This document shows positions 19,377 through 31,997 of a DNA stretch of 64,000 nt, piece by piece; position 1 is the stretch's first letter, and every line of letters starts with the position of its first letter. The stretch comes from Ruminiclostridium herbifermentans. Its GTDB lineage: Bacteria; Bacillota; Clostridia; Acetivibrionales; DSM-1351. The position numbers and the translations under genes were made by a program. The stretch covers positions 4,208,501-4,272,500 of the forward strand of contig NZ_CP061336.1 in assembly GCF_005473905.2 (NCBI RefSeq). The letters are read 5' to 3'. The notes beneath the pieces are model-generated. The model worked only from the letters and a program-made list of their open reading frames with translations. It made no database searches and was not told the DNA's origin.

Positions 19377-21458
19377 TTACTCATTAGTACTTCTACCAGC
19401 TAGAACCTTCTCTTGAATGCTCTTAGGAACTTCTTCAAAGTGACTAGTCTCCATTGAGAAATTACCTCTACCTTGTGTTGAAGAACGAAGTGACGTAGCA
19501 TATCCAAACATTTCAGATAGTGGTACTAATGCTCTAATATTCTGCACACCATTACGTGCTTCCATACCTTCAATACGTCCTCTTCTTGCGTTGATTCCAC
19601 CCATAACGTCTCCCATATATTCTTCAGGAACGCTAACATCAACCTTCATTATTGGTTCTAGGAGAACAGGATTTGCTTTTTTACATCCATCCTTAAATGC
19701 CATTGAACCAGCAATCTTAAACGCCATTTCAGAAGAGTCAACTTCATGATATGAACCATCAACAAGAGTTATTTTAATATCAACTACATTATATCCACCA
19801 AGTACACCAGCTTTCATAGCCTCTTGTATACCAGCGTCAATTGCAGGAATGTATTCCTTAGGAATAGCACCACCAACAATCTTATTAACAAATTCGTAAC
19901 CAGAACCTGGTTCTCTTGGTTCAATTTCGATAACACAATGACCGTATTGACCTTTACCACCAGACTGTCTAGCATACTTCATTTCAGATTTAACAGCTTT
20001 GCGAATAGTTTCTTTATATGAAACCTGTGGATTACCAACATTTGCTTCAACCTTGAATTCTCTTCTCATTCTATCAACGATAATATCCAAGTGAAGTTCA
20101 CCCATACCTCCGATAATAGTTTGTCCTGTCTCTGCATCGGTATGAACTTTAAATGTTGGATCCTCTTCCGCTAGCTTCTGCAACGCAATACCCATTTTTT
20201 CTTGGTCTGCCTTTGTCTTAGGTTCAATAGCAACCTCTATAACAGGCTCTGGGAATTCCATAGATTCAAGAATAACAGGATTGTTTTCTTCACATAAAGT
20301 ATCACCTGTTGTTGTATCTTTTAATCCAACAGCAGCAGCAATATCTCCTGAATAAACAATATCTATTTCTTCTCTATGATTTGCATGCATTTGAAGAATT
20401 CTACCGATTCTTTCTCTCTTATTCTTTGTTGAATTAAGAACATAAGAACCTGAATTTAGTGTTCCAGAATATACTCTGAAGAAGCAGAGCTTACCAACAT
20501 ATGGGTCAGTCATAATCTTAAATGCAAGTGCTGAGAATGGAGCATTATCATCAGCTTCTCTTTCCATTTCAGTCTCGCCATCTATTGATATACCCTTAAT
20601 AGCTGGAATATCAACAGGTGATGGCATAAAATCAACAACTGCATCTAGCATTTGCTGTACACCCTTATTCCTGTATGAAGAACCACAAACTACAGGAACC
20701 ATCTTTAATTTTATAGTTGCAATTCTGATGCACTTCTTTATTTCCTCAACAGTGATTTCCTCACCCTCAAGGTATTTCATCATTATTTCTTCATCTTGTT
20801 CAGCAACTGATTCTAATAATAAATCACGATATTTTTTTACAATATCCTTCATGTCTTCAGGAATAGGTTGTTCTTCAACTACTTTCCCTAAATCATCCTT
20901 GAATACAACTGCAGTCATAGTAACTAAATCTACCATTCCTGTAAATGTATCTTCACTTCCAATTGGTAATTGTATTGGTACTGCATTACACTGTAATCTT
21001 TCTTTCATCATAGAAAGTACATTGTAAAAGTCAGCTCCCATAATATCCATTTTATTTACATATGCCATACGTGGAACTCCATACTTATCAGCCTGTCTCC
21101 AAACTGTTTCAGACTGGGGTTCAACTCCACCTTTAGCACAGAAAACTGTTACTGAACCATCGAGCACACGAAGAGATCTTTCAACCTCTACAGTGAAGTC
21201 AACGTGCCCCGGCGTATCAATAATATTTATTCTGTTACCTTTCCACTGTGCAGTAGTAGCAGCAGAAGTAATTGTTATACCTCTCTCCTGCTCCTGCTCC
21301 ATCCAGTCCATAGTAGCCGAACCTTCATGAGTTTCGCCGATTTTATGAGTCCTACCTGTATAAAACAGTATACGCTCAGTAGTTGTTGTTTTACCAGCAT
21401 CAATATGAGCCATTATACCAATGTTTCTTGTGTGTTGTAAGTCAAATTGCCTGGGCAT
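19377..21458 (-). CDS. fusA: Elongation factor G
   Basis: Translocase GTPase of translation elongation, also used in ribosome recycling. 693 residues, the normal length. G-domain motifs [20 protein letters not shown] and NKMD are present; domains II to V follow, with the conserved [11 protein letters not shown] region and the C-terminal [26 protein letters not shown]. The ATG at 21458 follows GAAAGGAGGG. It sits between rpsG and tuf in the classical order of the str operon. Confidence 0.98.
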   Translation of the reverse strand: MPRQFDLQHTRNIGIMAHIDAGKTTTTERILFYTGRTHKIGETHEGSATMDWMEQEQERGITITSAATTAQWKGNRINIIDTPGHVDFTVEVERSLRVLDGSVTVFCAKGGVEPQSETVWRQADKYGVPRMAYVNKMDIMGADFYNVLSMMKERLQCNAVPIQLPIGSEDTFTGMVDLVTMTAVVFKDDLGKVVEEQPIPEDMKDIVKKYRDLLLESVAEQDEEIMMKYLEGEEITVEEIKKCIRIATIKLKMVPVVCGSSYRNKGVQQMLDAVVDFMPSPVDIPAIKGISIDGETEMEREADDNAPFSALAFKIMTDPYVGKLCFFRVYSGTLNSGSYVLNSTKNKRERIGRILQMHANHREEIDIVYSGDIAAAVGLKDTTTGDTLCEENNPVILESMEFPEPVIEVAIEPKTKADQEKMGIALQKLAEEDPTFKVHTDAETGQTIIGGMGELHLDIIVDRMRREFKVEANVGNPQVSYKETIRKAVKSEMKYARQSGGKGQYGHCVIEIEPREPGSGYEFVNKIVGGAIPKEYIPAIDAGIQEAMKAGVLGGYNVVDIKITLVDGSYHEVDSSEMAFKIAGSMAFKDGCKKANPVLLEPIMKVDVSVPEEYMGDVMGGINARRGRIEGMEARNGVQNIRALVPLSEMFGYATSLRSSTQGRGNFSMETSHFEEVPKSIQEKVLAGRSTNE

Positions 21459-21584
21459 AGTACCCTCCTTTCACGATAGTCCAATTGATATATAATCAAT
21501 TTATCTAATTTTATATTTAAAAAATATTAGAAAATCCTATTAAATATAGGAAGTTCTATCTTACAATCTATCAAAAACCATCGT

Positions 21585-22055
21585 TTACCAACGATAGTGA
21601 GCGAATGCTCTGTTAGCTTCAGCCATCTTGTGTGTATCTTCTTTCTTCTTGAAAGCTCCACCAGTACTGTTGATAGCATCTAACATTTCACCAGCAAGTC
21701 TTTCCTTCATAGTACGCTCTCCTCTTTTACGAGCGTAACCAACAAGCCATCTTAATCCTAAAGCTTGTCTTCTATCTGGTCTAACTTCCATTGGAACTTG
21801 ATATGTTGCTCCACCAACTCTTCTAGCTTTAACTTCAAGTACTGGCATAATGTTTGCCATTGCCTCTTCAAATACTTCCAGAGGATCTCTACCAGTCTTT
21901 TGCTTTACTATTTCAAAAGCATCATAGCATATCTTCTGTGATATACCTTTCTTACCATCATACATAACATTGTTTATTAGCTTTGTTACTATTTTGCTTC
22001 CATACATAGGATCTGGCAAAACGTCTCTTTTTGAAATATGACCTTTTCTTGGCAC
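21585..22055 (-). CDS. rpsG: 30S ribosomal protein S7
   Basis: Primary 16S rRNA-binding protein that nucleates assembly of the 30S head. 156 residues, full length, with the family sequences [32 protein letters not shown] and the C-terminal [19 protein letters not shown]. It starts with GTG at 22055 after AAGGAGGGAAG. It lies between rpsL and fusA; in many bacteria S7 represses this operon by binding its mRNA, but I did not recognise that site here. Confidence 0.98.
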   Translation of the reverse strand: MPRKGHISKRDVLPDPMYGSKIVTKLINNVMYDGKKGISQKICYDAFEIVKQKTGRDPLEVFEEAMANIMPVLEVKARRVGGATYQVPMEVRPDRRQALGLRWLVGYARKRGERTMKERLAGEMLDAINSTGGAFKKKEDTHKMAEANRAFAHYRW

Positions 22056-22276
22056 TTTACTTCCCTCCTTTTATGATAACATTATTCATGGGTAATCCCC
22101 ACTCAACGTATCACAGGTACTCGTGGTTTAAACCGTCGTCAGCGCAAGTACATAAATATACCTTTCTAGTGTTAACAGACTATAAAACTAATCTTAAAAC
22201 CTATCTTCACTTTTACAAAATATATATAATCACGTACTAAGCACCTAACATTTTAAATTGTCAGCACGCTGTGTTT

Positions 22277-22705
22277 TTACTTACTTCCTGCACCTGCCTT
22301 TGGACGCTTTGCACCGTATTTTGAACGGCCTTGCATTCTCTTGGCAACTCCGGCAGTGTCAAGAGTACCTCTAACTATATGGTACCTTACACCAGGCAGG
22401 TCTTTAACTCTTCCACCTCTGATAAGAACAACGCTATGCTCCTGTAGGTTATGACCTATTCCAGGAATATATGCAGTTACTTCAAATCCATTTGTGAGAC
22501 GAACCCTTGCTACTTTACGTAACGCTGAGTTTGGTTTCTTTGGTGTTGAAGTCTTTACAACAGTACAAACACCTCTCTTTTGAGGGCTGCTAATATCTGT
22601 TACCTTTTTCTTCTTTGAGTTAAATCCTTTCTGGAGAGCTGGAGCAGTTGATTTCTTTTCAATAACCTCTCTGCCCTTTCTAACCAGCTGATTAAATGTT
22701 GGCAT
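22277..22705 (-). CDS. rpsL: 30S ribosomal protein S12
   Basis: Decoding-centre protein of the small subunit. 142 residues, slightly long owing to a clostridial-type insert ([18 protein letters not shown]). The conserved loop [19 protein letters not shown] keeps the lysine whose change gives streptomycin resistance, so the sequence is wild type at that site. The ATG at 22705 ([12 protein letters not shown]) follows GGAAGGAGGTG; the frame opens at 22723, but that start precedes the ribosome binding site. It is the second gene of the transcript after the L7Ae-like protein. Confidence 0.97.
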   Translation of the reverse strand: MPTFNQLVRKGREVIEKKSTAPALQKGFNSKKKKVTDISSPQKRGVCTVVKTSTPKKPNSALRKVARVRLTNGFEVTAYIPGIGHNLQEHSVVLIRGGRVKDLPGVRYHIVRGTLDTAGVAKRMQGRSKYGAKRPKAGAGSK

Positions 22706-22807
22706 TAGTACACCTCCTTCCAAAGGTAAATATTATATATATAGTACTTACTCCAATACATCCTGTATCGAAATAAATAAATATAGCAATTAATCATATT
22801 ATGTGGT

Positions 22808-23050
22808 TTATTTCAGAATACATGCAACAGCAGCTTCAACCTCAATACCACATGCCTTTCCTAACTGTTTCATGGAGTCAACATATGTTATAGGTAAGGA
22901 CTGTTTTTCACAGAGTTCAATAATACCTCTTACTACTCTTTGTTCGCAATCCTTAGCAATAAAAACTTTGGCTACAATGCCATTTTCTATTGCCTTTGTT
23001 GACTGTTTTACACCAACTACTTTCTTATAGTGTTTAAGATCATCCAACAA
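22808..23050 (-). CDS. L7Ae-family ribosome-associated RNA-binding protein (YbxF/RplGB-like)
   Basis: An 80-residue RNA-binding protein of the L7Ae/L30e/S12e fold, which in Firmicutes binds kink-turns. The body VGVKQSTKAIENGIVAKVFIAKDCEQ and the helix RVVRGIIELCEKQSLPITYVDSMKQLGKACGIEVEAA are typical. It uses a TTG start at 23050 behind GGAGGAAGC. Its place between rpoC and rpsL is the same as ybxF in Bacillus, which supports the assignment. It may begin the str operon transcript, since a terminator separates it from rpoC. Confidence 0.9.
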   Translation of the reverse strand: MLDDLKHYKKVVGVKQSTKAIENGIVAKVFIAKDCEQRVVRGIIELCEKQSLPITYVDSMKQLGKACGIEVEAAVACILK

Positions 23051-23333
23051 TTTGCTTCCTCCAATTTAAAATTTACTACATACTCTGTTATTTAATAAAA
23101 CTAGAGCTGCTAATCTCCAGTTAAAATAACAAAGATATTTCATTATTAATTTGAAATTATACATGAAAATATGCACACAAAAAAAACATAAATTCTGCGC
23201 ACTGAATTATTTTATCACTCAATTACAGCTTTTGTCAAGCATACTGAGTGTTTAAATCATTTTACATTATTCTCATAATTCTCATAGTAAGCATATTAGA
23301 GATGTTTTATATGTATAAACTCTAATATTCATA

Positions 23334-23359
23334 AAACGACCATATTGCTATGGTCGTTT
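23334..23359 (-). terminator. Terminator after rpoC
   Basis: AACGACCATA and TATGGTCGTT form a perfect stem with a four-base loop, 30 bases past the rpoC stop and with T-rich sequence on the minus strand. The 338-bp spacer from here to the L7Ae-like gene shows no gene and presumably holds the promoter of the str operon. Confidence 0.85.
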
Positions 23360-23388
23360 CATAAATATTTATATATTTGATCCTAAAA

Positions 23389-26300
23389 TTATTCAATAAC
23401 CTGACTAATACTAATATCTTTGTATCTGCTCATACCAGTACCTGCAGGAATAAGTTTACCAATAATAACATTTTCTTTTAATCCAACCAAAGGATCAACC
23501 TTACCCTTAATTGCTGCTTCAGTTAGAACCCTTGTTGTCTCCTGGAATGAAGCGGCAGACAAGAATGAATCTGTAGCAAGTGAAGCCTTTGTTATACCTA
23601 ACAAAGTGCGTTCTCCAGTAGCAGGTCTTAAGCCAGCTTGGATAGCCTTTTCATTCTCACTATCAAACTCTAGCATATCCACTAAACCGCCTGGCAATAG
23701 GCTTGTATCACCTGCATCTTCAATCTTAACCTTTCTCATCATTTGCCTTACTATAACTTCGATGTGCTTGTCATTGATGTCAACACCCTGCATTCTATAA
23801 ACTCTTTGAACCTCTTGCAATAAGTATGCCTGAACTCCTCTGAGGCCCTTAATCTTAAGAATGTCATGAGGATTTACTGAACCCTCTGTCAACTCATCAC
23901 CAGCTTCAACAATGTCATCGTCATATACTTTAATTCTTGAACCATATGGTATCAAGTATGACTTAGTTTCTCCATCTTCAGCAGTTACAATTACTTCTCT
24001 CTTTTTCTTAGTATCAGATAATTTAACTTTACCAGATATTTCAGTAATTATAGCTAATCCCTTTGGCTTTCTTGCCTCAAACAACTCCTCTACACGAGGC
24101 AAACCTTGTGTAATATCATCACCGGCAACACCACCAGTGTGGAAGGTTCTCATTGTCAACTGTGTACCAGGTTCACCGATTGACTGTGCAGCAATAATAC
24201 CAACTGCTTCACCCACATTAACAGCCTCACCTGTTGCAAGATTTGCACCATAGCATTTAGCACAAACACCAACTTTAGATTCACATGTAAGTACTGAACG
24301 GATCTTCATTTTCTTATATCCAGCTTTAATAATTCTATCAGCAATACGTTCAGTAATAGCCTCATCTTTAGTTACAATCAATTCGTTTGTATTAGGGTCA
24401 TAAACATCTTCAATAGTATATCTTCCTATGAGTCTCTCAGCCAATGGTTCTATTACTTCGCTTCCACTCTTAACATCGGATATCTCAATACCTTTATTAG
24501 TACCACAATCCAACTCTCTTACAATAACATCCTGACTTACGTCAACCAAACGTCTTGTCAAGTAACCAGAGTCAGCAGTTCTAAGCGCTGTATCAGCCAA
24601 ACCTTTTCTAGCTCCGTGAGTAGAAATAAAGAATTCCAATACATTAAGTCCTTCACGGAAGTTTGATTTAATAGGTATTTCTATTGTCTTACCAGATGTA
24701 TCAGCCATCAAACCTCTCATACCAGCAAGCTGCTTAATCTGATTGATATTACCTCTCGCTCCAGACTGTGACATCATGAACACAGGATTAAATCTATCCA
24801 AGTTATCTATAAGAGCTCTAGTGATGTTTTCACCTGTTTCTGTCCAAGTAGCTATAACAGAATTGTAGCGTTCATCATCTGATATAAGTCCTCTCTTGAA
24901 CTGTTTAACTATATTGTCAATTGTTGCTTCTGTCTCTTCTAGATACTGCTTCTTAACCGCAGGTACAACCATATCAGATACACTGATAGTAATAGCACCT
25001 TTTGTTGAATATTTGAAGCCCAATGCCTTTATTCTATCAAGAATAATTGCAGTTGTTGTAGTTCCATGAACTCTTATACATTTATCAATTATCTTACCAA
25101 GTTCTTTCTTACCAACGATAAAGTCAACCTCTAGGTCAAAAGCTTTATTTATATCAGTTCTATCAACAAATCCTAAATCCTGAGGGATTGCTTCATTAAA
25201 TATAAGTCTTCCAGCAGTACATGTGATTAATTTCTTCTGCTTAACTCCGTTTATCTCTTTTTCAACTCTAACCTTTATCTGAGCATGGAGTCCTAATTCA
25301 CCTGCATCATAAGCCATAAGAACTTCATCCATGGCACAGAATACTTTACCTTCTCCTGGTTCGCCAGGCTTTTCAATTGTCAAATAATAGCTACCTAAAA
25401 CCATATCCTGCGTAGGAACAGTAATTGGCTTACCATCCTTTGGTGCAAGCAAGTTATTTGCTGAAAGCATCAAGAATCTTGCCTCTGATTGTGCTTCTGC
25501 TGATAGAGGCACGTGAACAGCCATCTGGTCACCATCGAAGTCAGCATTATATGCCGAACATACTAAAGGATGCAGTTTTAATGCTCTACCTTCAACTAAA
25601 ACAGGTTCAAATGCTTGTATACCAAGCCTGTGAAGTGTTGGGGCACGGTTCAGCAATACTGGATGGTCTTTTATAACATCTTCCAATACGTCCCAGACTT
25701 CATTTCTAACTCTTTCAACCATTCTCTTTGCACTCTTGATATTGTGTGCTAAACCATCGTTAACTAACTTTTTCATAACAAATGGTTTAAATAATTCAAG
25801 TGCCATTTCCTTAGGCAAACCACACTGGAAAATCTTTAGGTCAGGGCCAACAACGATAACAGAACGTCCAGAGTAGTCAACACGCTTACCCAATAAGTTC
25901 TGGCGGAAACGTCCCTGCTTACCCTTAAGCATATCAGATAATGATTTAAGAGGTCTGTTACCAGGTCCTGTTACTGGACGTCCTCTTCTGCCATTATCAA
26001 TCAAAGCATCAACAGCCTCTTGAAGCATACGCTTCTCATTTCTGACTATGATATCAGGCGCTCCTAAATCTAGGAGTCTTTTTAATCTGTTATTTCTATT
26101 AATAACCCTTCTATACAGGTCATTTAAATCTGATGTTGCAAATCTTCCTCCATCAAGCTGTACCATAGGTCTTAATTCAGGAGGAATGACAGGAACAACA
26201 TCAAGAATCATCCATTCAGGACGATTTCCTGAAAGTCTGAAAGCTTCTACAACCTCTAGCCTTTTTACAGCTCTGATTCTCTTTTGACCTGTTGAATCAG

Positions 26301-26886
26301 CTAAATCACTTCTCAATTCCTTTGAAAGTGCTTCTAAATCAATCTCCAAAAGAAGTTCTTTTATAGCTTCAGCACCCATACTAGCTCTAAAACTGAGTCC
26401 AAATTTCTCAACACTATCTCTATATTCTTTTTCTGTTAATACTTGCTTTTTAGATAGTGGTGTCTGACCAGGATCAATTACAACATAGGATGCAAAATAC
26501 AAAATCTTTTCTAGAGATCTAGGTGACATATCCAAAAGCAAGCCCATTCTGCTTGGTATTCCTTTAAAATACCAAATATGAGAAACTGGTGCAGCAAGTT
26601 CTATATGACCCATTCTCTCTCTTCTTACCTTTGAACGAGTAACCTCAACCCCACATCTATCACAAACAATACCTTTATATCTGATTCTTTTATATTTACC
26701 GCAATGGCACTCCCAATCCTTTTGAGGTCCAAAAATTCTTTCGCAGAACAAACCATCTCTTTCTGGTTTTAATGTTCTATAATTTATTGTTTCGGGCTTT
26801 TTTACTTCGCCTTTTGACCATTCTCTAATCTTTTCCGGAGAAGCCAATCCTATTTTTATAGAATCAAAATTGTTTAGTTCAAACAT
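23389..26886 (-). CDS. rpoC: RNA polymerase subunit beta'
   Basis: Catalytic subunit of RNA polymerase, 1165 residues, full length for clostridia. The N-terminal zinc ribbon [20 protein letters not shown] is intact, the active-site loop reads [12 protein letters not shown], and the second zinc site shows C residues in [15 protein letters not shown]. The trigger-loop region ([27 protein letters not shown]) lacks the long insertion of enterobacteria, as expected in Firmicutes. The ATG at 26886 follows GGGAGGGAG. It lies 15 bases after rpoB and is co-transcribed with it. Confidence 0.98.
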   Translation of the reverse strand: MFELNNFDSIKIGLASPEKIREWSKGEVKKPETINYRTLKPERDGLFCERIFGPQKDWECHCGKYKRIRYKGIVCDRCGVEVTRSKVRRERMGHIELAAPVSHIWYFKGIPSRMGLLLDMSPRSLEKILYFASYVVIDPGQTPLSKKQVLTEKEYRDSVEKFGLSFRASMGAEAIKELLLEIDLEALSKELRSDLADSTGQKRIRAVKRLEVVEAFRLSGNRPEWMILDVVPVIPPELRPMVQLDGGRFATSDLNDLYRRVINRNNRLKRLLDLGAPDIIVRNEKRMLQEAVDALIDNGRRGRPVTGPGNRPLKSLSDMLKGKQGRFRQNLLGKRVDYSGRSVIVVGPDLKIFQCGLPKEMALELFKPFVMKKLVNDGLAHNIKSAKRMVERVRNEVWDVLEDVIKDHPVLLNRAPTLHRLGIQAFEPVLVEGRALKLHPLVCSAYNADFDGDQMAVHVPLSAEAQSEARFLMLSANNLLAPKDGKPITVPTQDMVLGSYYLTIEKPGEPGEGKVFCAMDEVLMAYDAGELGLHAQIKVRVEKEINGVKQKKLITCTAGRLIFNEAIPQDLGFVDRTDINKAFDLEVDFIVGKKELGKIIDKCIRVHGTTTTAIILDRIKALGFKYSTKGAITISVSDMVVPAVKKQYLEETEATIDNIVKQFKRGLISDDERYNSVIATWTETGENITRALIDNLDRFNPVFMMSQSGARGNINQIKQLAGMRGLMADTSGKTIEIPIKSNFREGLNVLEFFISTHGARKGLADTALRTADSGYLTRRLVDVSQDVIVRELDCGTNKGIEISDVKSGSEVIEPLAERLIGRYTIEDVYDPNTNELIVTKDEAITERIADRIIKAGYKKMKIRSVLTCESKVGVCAKCYGANLATGEAVNVGEAVGIIAAQSIGEPGTQLTMRTFHTGGVAGDDITQGLPRVEELFEARKPKGLAIITEISGKVKLSDTKKKREVIVTAEDGETKSYLIPYGSRIKVYDDDIVEAGDELTEGSVNPHDILKIKGLRGVQAYLLQEVQRVYRMQGVDINDKHIEVIVRQMMRKVKIEDAGDTSLLPGGLVDMLEFDSENEKAIQAGLRPATGERTLLGITKASLATDSFLSAASFQETTRVLTEAAIKGKVDPLVGLKENVIIGKLIPAGTGMSRYKDISISQVIE

Positions 26887-26901
26887 AGCTTATCTCCCTC
26901 C

Positions 26902-29900
26902 CTAAAAATCCTCATCGTCGAAATCATCATCAAGATCTTCGTCAGCAAACAATTCATCTGTGAGTTCTTCTTCAAGATTGTCTCCTGTACTGATGCTTCC
27001 AATATCATCTATATCATCAATATCTAAATCATCATCAATAAGAATATCATCTTTCAGCTCATCATCAAAATCATTTGTCAAAGCCGCTTCATCTTCTCTT
27101 CCCTCAATGTTAACATTCAACTCTTCAATATCATCATCAACATACTCTTTAATCGTAATTTCGCCTTCCTCTTCTGAGTAAACCTTAACATCAAGCGCCA
27201 AACTCTGAAGTTCTTTAATAAGAACCTTAAATGATTCAGGAATTCCAGGTTCAGGTATGTTTTCACCTTTTACAATAGACTCATATGTCTTAACTCTACC
27301 AACAACATCATCTGATTTTACTGTCAGAATTTCTTGCAGTGTATATGAAGCTCCATATGCCTCCAAAGCCCAAACTTCCATTTCTCCAAATCTCTGTCCA
27401 CCAAACTGAGCTTTACCTCCTAAAGGCTGCTGAGTTACTAATGAATATGGACCAGTAGATCTAGCATGAATCTTATCATCAACAAGATGGGCAAGTTTCA
27501 AGTAATACATATACCCAACTGTAACTCTATTATCAAATGGCATACCAGTTCTTCCATCATAAAGAATGGTCTTACCATCAGGGTCTTTTCCTGCTTGTAT
27601 TAATGTATTTCTAATGTCTTCCTCAGTTGCACCATCAAAAACTGGAGTGGCAATCTTCCAGCCCAATGCCTTTGCGGCAAATCCTAAATGCACTTCCAGC
27701 ACCTGTCCAATATTCATACGTGAAGGAACGCCTAGTGGATTTAGTACTATCTCTAAAGGAGTACCATCAGGTAAGAATGGCATATCCTCTTCAGGAAGTA
27801 TTCTGGAAATAACACCCTTATTACCATGTCTACCAGCCATTTTATCTCCAACAGAGATCTTTCTCTTTTGAGCGATATATGCTCTAACAAGTTGATTTAC
27901 TCCTGGTGGTAGTTCATCTCCATTTTCTCTAGTGAACACCTTAACATCAACAATAATACCTGATTCACCATGAGGAACTCTAAGTGAAGTATCACGAACC
28001 TCTCTAGCTTTTTCACCAAAGATAGCTCTTAGTAATCTTTCTTCAGCAGTAAGTTCTGTCTCACCCTTAGGAGTAACCTTACCCACAAGAATATCTCCAG
28101 AACGAACTTCTGCACCTATTCTAATTATTCCTCTATCGTCAAGATCCTTAAGTGCTTCTTCTCCAACATTTGGAATATCTCTTGTTATTTCCTCAGGTCC
28201 AAGCTTAGTGTCTCTAGCTTCTGCCTCGTATTCCTCTATATGGATTGAAGTATAAACATCTTCTCTAACAAGTTTTTCATTTATAAGAATCGCATCCTCG
28301 TAGTTATAACCTTCCCAAGTCATAAACCCAATAAGGATATTTCTTCCTAATGCAATTTCACCATTATCGGTAGATGGTCCGTCTGCAATAATATCTCCCT
28401 TCTCAACTATTTCACCTTTTCTAACAATAGGTCTTTGATTTAAGCAAGTACCTTGGTTAGAACGCATATATTTGAGAAGCTTATAAACATCTTTTTTACC
28501 AGTATCAGTTTTTATAATTATTTCATTTGCAGATACTTTGTCTACCACTCCGGAGTTCTTTGCAATGATACATACACCAGAATCTCTTGCTGCTTTATAC
28601 TCAATACCTGTACCAACAATAGGAGAATCTGCTTTTATAAGCGGAACAGCCTGACGCTGCATGTTCGAACCCATAAGAGCACGGTTAGCATCATCATTTT
28701 CAAGGAACGGAATCATAGCAGTAGCTACTGATACCATTTGTTTTGGAGATACATCCATATAATCAACCTTTGTATTTTCAACCTCCAAAATCTGGTCCAT
28801 AAATCTTGCTACAATCTTCTTTGAAATAAACCTTCCATTTTCATCTAAAGGCTCAGTAGCTTGAGCTACAATAAATGGATCTTCTACATCCGCTGTCAAG
28901 TATACTATTTCATCTGTAACTATACCCTTTTCTTTATCAACTACTCTATAAGGTGATTCAATAAAACCATATTCGTTGACTCTGGCATAGGTACTCAAGG
29001 AACCTATCAAACCTATATTCGGTCCTTCAGGAGTCTCAATTGGACACATACGACCATAATGGGAATGGTGAACGTCACGAACTTCAAAGCCCGCTCTTTC
29101 TCTACTCAAACCACCAGGTCCTAACGCACTAAGTCTTCTCTTGTGAGTTAACTCAGCTAGAGGATTAGTCTGATCCATGAATTGTGACAACTGGCTGCTT
29201 CCAAAAAACTCCTTAATAGCTGCAGCAACTGGTCTTATATTAATAAGGGCTTGTGGAGTAACTACATCAATATCCTGTATAGTCATCCTTTCCCTTACAA
29301 CTCTTTCCATTCTTGATAAGCCTATTCTGAATTGGTTCTGCAGCAACTCACCTACAGAACGCAATCTTCTGTTCCCTAAGTGGTCAATATCATCAACAGT
29401 ACCTATTCCATAATCAAGGTTAATAATATAATTAATTGAAGAAATTATGTCATAAGTAGTGATATGTTTTGGAATCAAATCATTTATTCTTTCTTTAAGT
29501 GCTTTTTTAAGCTGTTCTTTTTCAAGATTGCTTTCAAGTATTTCTTTTAATACTGTATATTGAACTTTTTCGGTAATTCCTATGTCAGAAACATCAAAAT
29601 CAATAAACTCACGAATATCAACAGTATTATTTCCAATTACCTTAATTGATTTGCCATCAATTAATAAATATACAATATTAACTCCTGAATTCTGAACCTC
29701 TTCAGCTTTCTTTCTATCTATTAACTCACCTTCAGCTACTAAAACCTCGCCAGTTTCAGGTGAAATAATATTTTCAGCCGCAACCTGTCCGTTGATTAGA
29801 TTTGATAATGCTAATTTTTTATTAAATTTAAATCTACCAAACTTTGCAAGATCATATCTTTTCGCATCAAAAAATAGACTATTGATAAGATTTTTTGCAC

Positions 29901-30645
29901 TGTCAACAGTTGGCGGTTCGCCTGGTCTTAATCTCTTATATATTTCAATTAATCCTTCTTCATGAGTTTTAGCATTATCTTTTTGAATAGTAGCTAAAAT
30001 TCTTTCATCTTCACCTAATAATTGTGTTATTTCATAATCGGTTCCATAACCTAAAGCTCTTAATAACACTGTTAGAGGTAACTTTCTAGTTCTATCAATC
30101 CTTACAGATAAGATATCATTAGAATCAGTCTCATATTCTAACCATGCTCCTCTATTTGGGATAACAGTATTAGAATATAACTTCTTACCAATTTTATCAA
30201 ACTTCATTGAATAGTAAATACCTGGGGATCTTACAAGCTGACTTACAATTACACGCTCAGCACCATTAATTATAAAGGTACCAGTGTCTGTCATAAGAGG
30301 AAAATCTCCCATAAAGATTTCCTGCTCCTTAACTTCTCCTGATTCCTTGTTAATTAATCTAACTTTTGCTTTTAAGGGTGCAGAGTATGTAGTGTCTCTC
30401 TCCTTGCACTCTTCGACACTATACTTTGGTTCATCATCAAGAGAGTAATCTACAAAATCCAAAATTAAGTTTCCAGTATAATCTGTTATAGGAGAAATAT
30501 CTCTGAAAACCTCTCTTAGACCATCATCCAAAAACCATTGATATGAATTCTTCTGAACTTCTATCAGGTTTGGCATTTCTAGTACGTCTCGTATTTTAGA
30601 AAAACTCATTCTTGTGTTTCTACCCAATTTTACGGGTTGTACCAT
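26902..30645 (-). CDS. rpoB: RNA polymerase subunit beta
   Basis: Second large subunit of RNA polymerase, 1247 residues. The rifampicin-binding region reads [20 protein letters not shown] followed by RLSALGPGG, with the Asp, His and Ser most often changed in resistant mutants all unchanged. The C-terminus ends in a long run rich in Asp and Glu (from about residue 1180), an acidic tail found in clostridial RpoB but longer than in many. The ATG at 30645 follows GAGGTGATA. It is separated from rplL by a 914-bp spacer with its own promoter, so rpoBC can be transcribed independently of the ribosomal genes. Confidence 0.98.
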   Translation of the reverse strand: MVQPVKLGRNTRMSFSKIRDVLEMPNLIEVQKNSYQWFLDDGLREVFRDISPITDYTGNLILDFVDYSLDDEPKYSVEECKERDTTYSAPLKAKVRLINKESGEVKEQEIFMGDFPLMTDTGTFIINGAERVIVSQLVRSPGIYYSMKFDKIGKKLYSNTVIPNRGAWLEYETDSNDILSVRIDRTRKLPLTVLLRALGYGTDYEITQLLGEDERILATIQKDNAKTHEEGLIEIYKRLRPGEPPTVDSAKNLINSLFFDAKRYDLAKFGRFKFNKKLALSNLINGQVAAENIISPETGEVLVAEGELIDRKKAEEVQNSGVNIVYLLIDGKSIKVIGNNTVDIREFIDFDVSDIGITEKVQYTVLKEILESNLEKEQLKKALKERINDLIPKHITTYDIISSINYIINLDYGIGTVDDIDHLGNRRLRSVGELLQNQFRIGLSRMERVVRERMTIQDIDVVTPQALINIRPVAAAIKEFFGSSQLSQFMDQTNPLAELTHKRRLSALGPGGLSRERAGFEVRDVHHSHYGRMCPIETPEGPNIGLIGSLSTYARVNEYGFIESPYRVVDKEKGIVTDEIVYLTADVEDPFIVAQATEPLDENGRFISKKIVARFMDQILEVENTKVDYMDVSPKQMVSVATAMIPFLENDDANRALMGSNMQRQAVPLIKADSPIVGTGIEYKAARDSGVCIIAKNSGVVDKVSANEIIIKTDTGKKDVYKLLKYMRSNQGTCLNQRPIVRKGEIVEKGDIIADGPSTDNGEIALGRNILIGFMTWEGYNYEDAILINEKLVREDVYTSIHIEEYEAEARDTKLGPEEITRDIPNVGEEALKDLDDRGIIRIGAEVRSGDILVGKVTPKGETELTAEERLLRAIFGEKAREVRDTSLRVPHGESGIIVDVKVFTRENGDELPPGVNQLVRAYIAQKRKISVGDKMAGRHGNKGVISRILPEEDMPFLPDGTPLEIVLNPLGVPSRMNIGQVLEVHLGFAAKALGWKIATPVFDGATEEDIRNTLIQAGKDPDGKTILYDGRTGMPFDNRVTVGYMYYLKLAHLVDDKIHARSTGPYSLVTQQPLGGKAQFGGQRFGEMEVWALEAYGASYTLQEILTVKSDDVVGRVKTYESIVKGENIPEPGIPESFKVLIKELQSLALDVKVYSEEEGEITIKEYVDDDIEELNVNIEGREDEAALTNDFDDELKDDILIDDDLDIDDIDDIGSISTGDNLEEELTDELFADEDLDDDFDDEDF

Positions 30646-30905
30646 ATTTATATCACCTCATAAACTTATGACTTTTATTAGGAATATTTAAAAATCTCAC
30701 ATAATTAGAATTGTATTATGTAAAATTGTAAATCAAACCAAGTATATATTTCGTAAAAAAACATATAATAATGCTATATACAGACACATTAAAATATTAT
30801 TAACAATTATTGTCTTGATTATTCGCATATGCTATAATTTATGTAAGCAAATCAAATTAATTTCCCATTTTTGGACGTGACAACAGAATTTTAATGCAGT
30901 TTATA

Positions 30906-30934
30906 ATGATATCATAGTTCATATTGGTTGTCAA
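30906..30934 (-). promoter_or_regulatory. Sigma-A promoter of rpoB-rpoC
   Basis: Minus strand TTGACA (30934-30929), 17-base spacer, TATCAT (30911-30906). The -35 box is one arm of an 11-bp inverted repeat (TTGTCAATAAT and ATTATTGACAA, about 30928-30958), a possible operator. The predicted untranslated leader is about 250 bases. Confidence 0.75.
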
Positions 30935-31132
30935 TAATATTATATTTATTATTGACAATTTTAATTGTATTTTTATGCCTGTATTTTACTAGGATATTAA
31001 ACATTAGTTTTGTATCTTGATTCTAAAAATAAATTAACCTAAATGTATTAAATGTATTAAATAAAAAAAATTTATAGCATATATGCTATTTTCTTTCAAG
31101 ACTTCTGTATCAATATACTCTAATATTCATAT

Positions 31133-31178
31133 ATGTAATAAAATCAATTAATATTATGTAATAAAATCAATTAATATT
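31133..31178. repeat. Tandem repeat, two units of 23 bp
   Basis: The unit beginning ATGTAATAAAATCAATTAAT occurs twice exactly (31133-31155, 31156-31178), with the start of a third copy. It lies in the rplL-rpoB spacer. Probably slippage-derived. Confidence 0.8.
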
Positions 31179-31362
31179 ATGTATAATAAATTTCAAAAAT
31201 AATATCAAATATTCTGCAAGTAATTTGTCTAGCTAAAGCATCAACATTGTAAGCATTTACTTTGATATTGAACATTTGAAAAAACTAATTAATTTAGTTT
31301 TATTTATGTTCTAAATTGATTTTATATTTAACTTACATATAACTTTGTCTTTTACTCTTAAT

Positions 31363-31406
31363 AAAAGAGACTACTCTAAGATTGTGAGTAGCCTCTTTTG
31401 TTTTTA
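31363..31406 (-). terminator. Terminator or attenuator after rplL
   Basis: AAAAGAGGCTACTC pairs with GAGTAGTCTCTTTT on the minus strand (one G-U pair). T-rich sequence follows on both sides. It lies about 160 bases past rplL, where many bacteria attenuate transcription between the ribosomal and polymerase genes. Confidence 0.75.
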
Positions 31407-31559
31407 TAAGCAATAATATAACACTCTTTTAAAGAGGCTGTTTTCCCCAACAAATTTCTGTCAGAGTTGACAATAAAACAAGTATTATGCTTTCCTCCGC
31501 CTTTGTTAGAAAATCTCCTCCCATTTATAGGGTCATATTTTTTATATCTATTCTAGATA

Positions 31560-31943
31560 TTATTTAATTTCAATTGTTGCTCCAACTTCCTTGAACTTAG
31601 CTTCAATTGAAGTAGCTTCGTCCTTTGATACATTTTCTTTAATAGTGCTTGGTGCTCCGTCAACGAGTTCTTTAGCTTCTTTTAAGCCAAGACCAGTTAC
31701 TTCTCTAACAACTTTGATAACCTTAATCTTTTCTGCTCCAGCATCCTTCAATACTACATTGAATTCAGTCTTTTCTTCTGCTGCTGGTGCTGCTCCACCT
31801 GCTGCTGGTGCTGCTGCAACTGCTACAGGAGCTGCTGCTGATACTCCAAATTCTTCTTCAAGAGCCTTTACTAATTCTGATAATTCTAATACTGTTAAAT
31901 TCTTTACATCCTCAATTAATTTTGTAACTTTTTCACTAGCCAT
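31560..31943 (-). CDS. rplL: 50S ribosomal protein L7/L12
   Basis: Stalk protein that recruits translation factors. 127 residues: an N-terminal dimerisation helix region ([20 protein letters not shown]), an Ala-rich flexible hinge, and the C-terminal factor-binding domain ([35 protein letters not shown]). The ATG at 31943 follows GGAGGTATT. It is the last gene of the rplJ-rplL pair, 54 bases after rplJ. Confidence 0.98.
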   Translation of the reverse strand: MASEKVTKLIEDVKNLTVLELSELVKALEEEFGVSAAAPVAVAAAPAAGGAAPAAEEKTEFNVVLKDAGAEKIKVIKVVREVTGLGLKEAKELVDGAPSTIKENVSKDEATSIEAKFKEVGATIEIK

Positions 31944-31997
31944 TGTATAATACCTCCAAATATTTTTTAATTTTAATAGTTTATTCTTTTAATTTAC

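Larger units (their letters stand above)
30959..31559. other. rplL-rpoB spacer, upstream part
   Basis: Extremely AT-rich. It holds a tandem repeat (31133-31178) and a terminator or attenuator (31363-31406). No coding frame with a ribosome binding site was found. Confidence 0.5.

Noticed and set aside
22277-30645. Antibiotic resistance alleles in rpsL and rpoB
   Set aside because: The S12 loop PKKPNS and the RpoB rifampicin region (Asp, His and Ser positions) are wild type.
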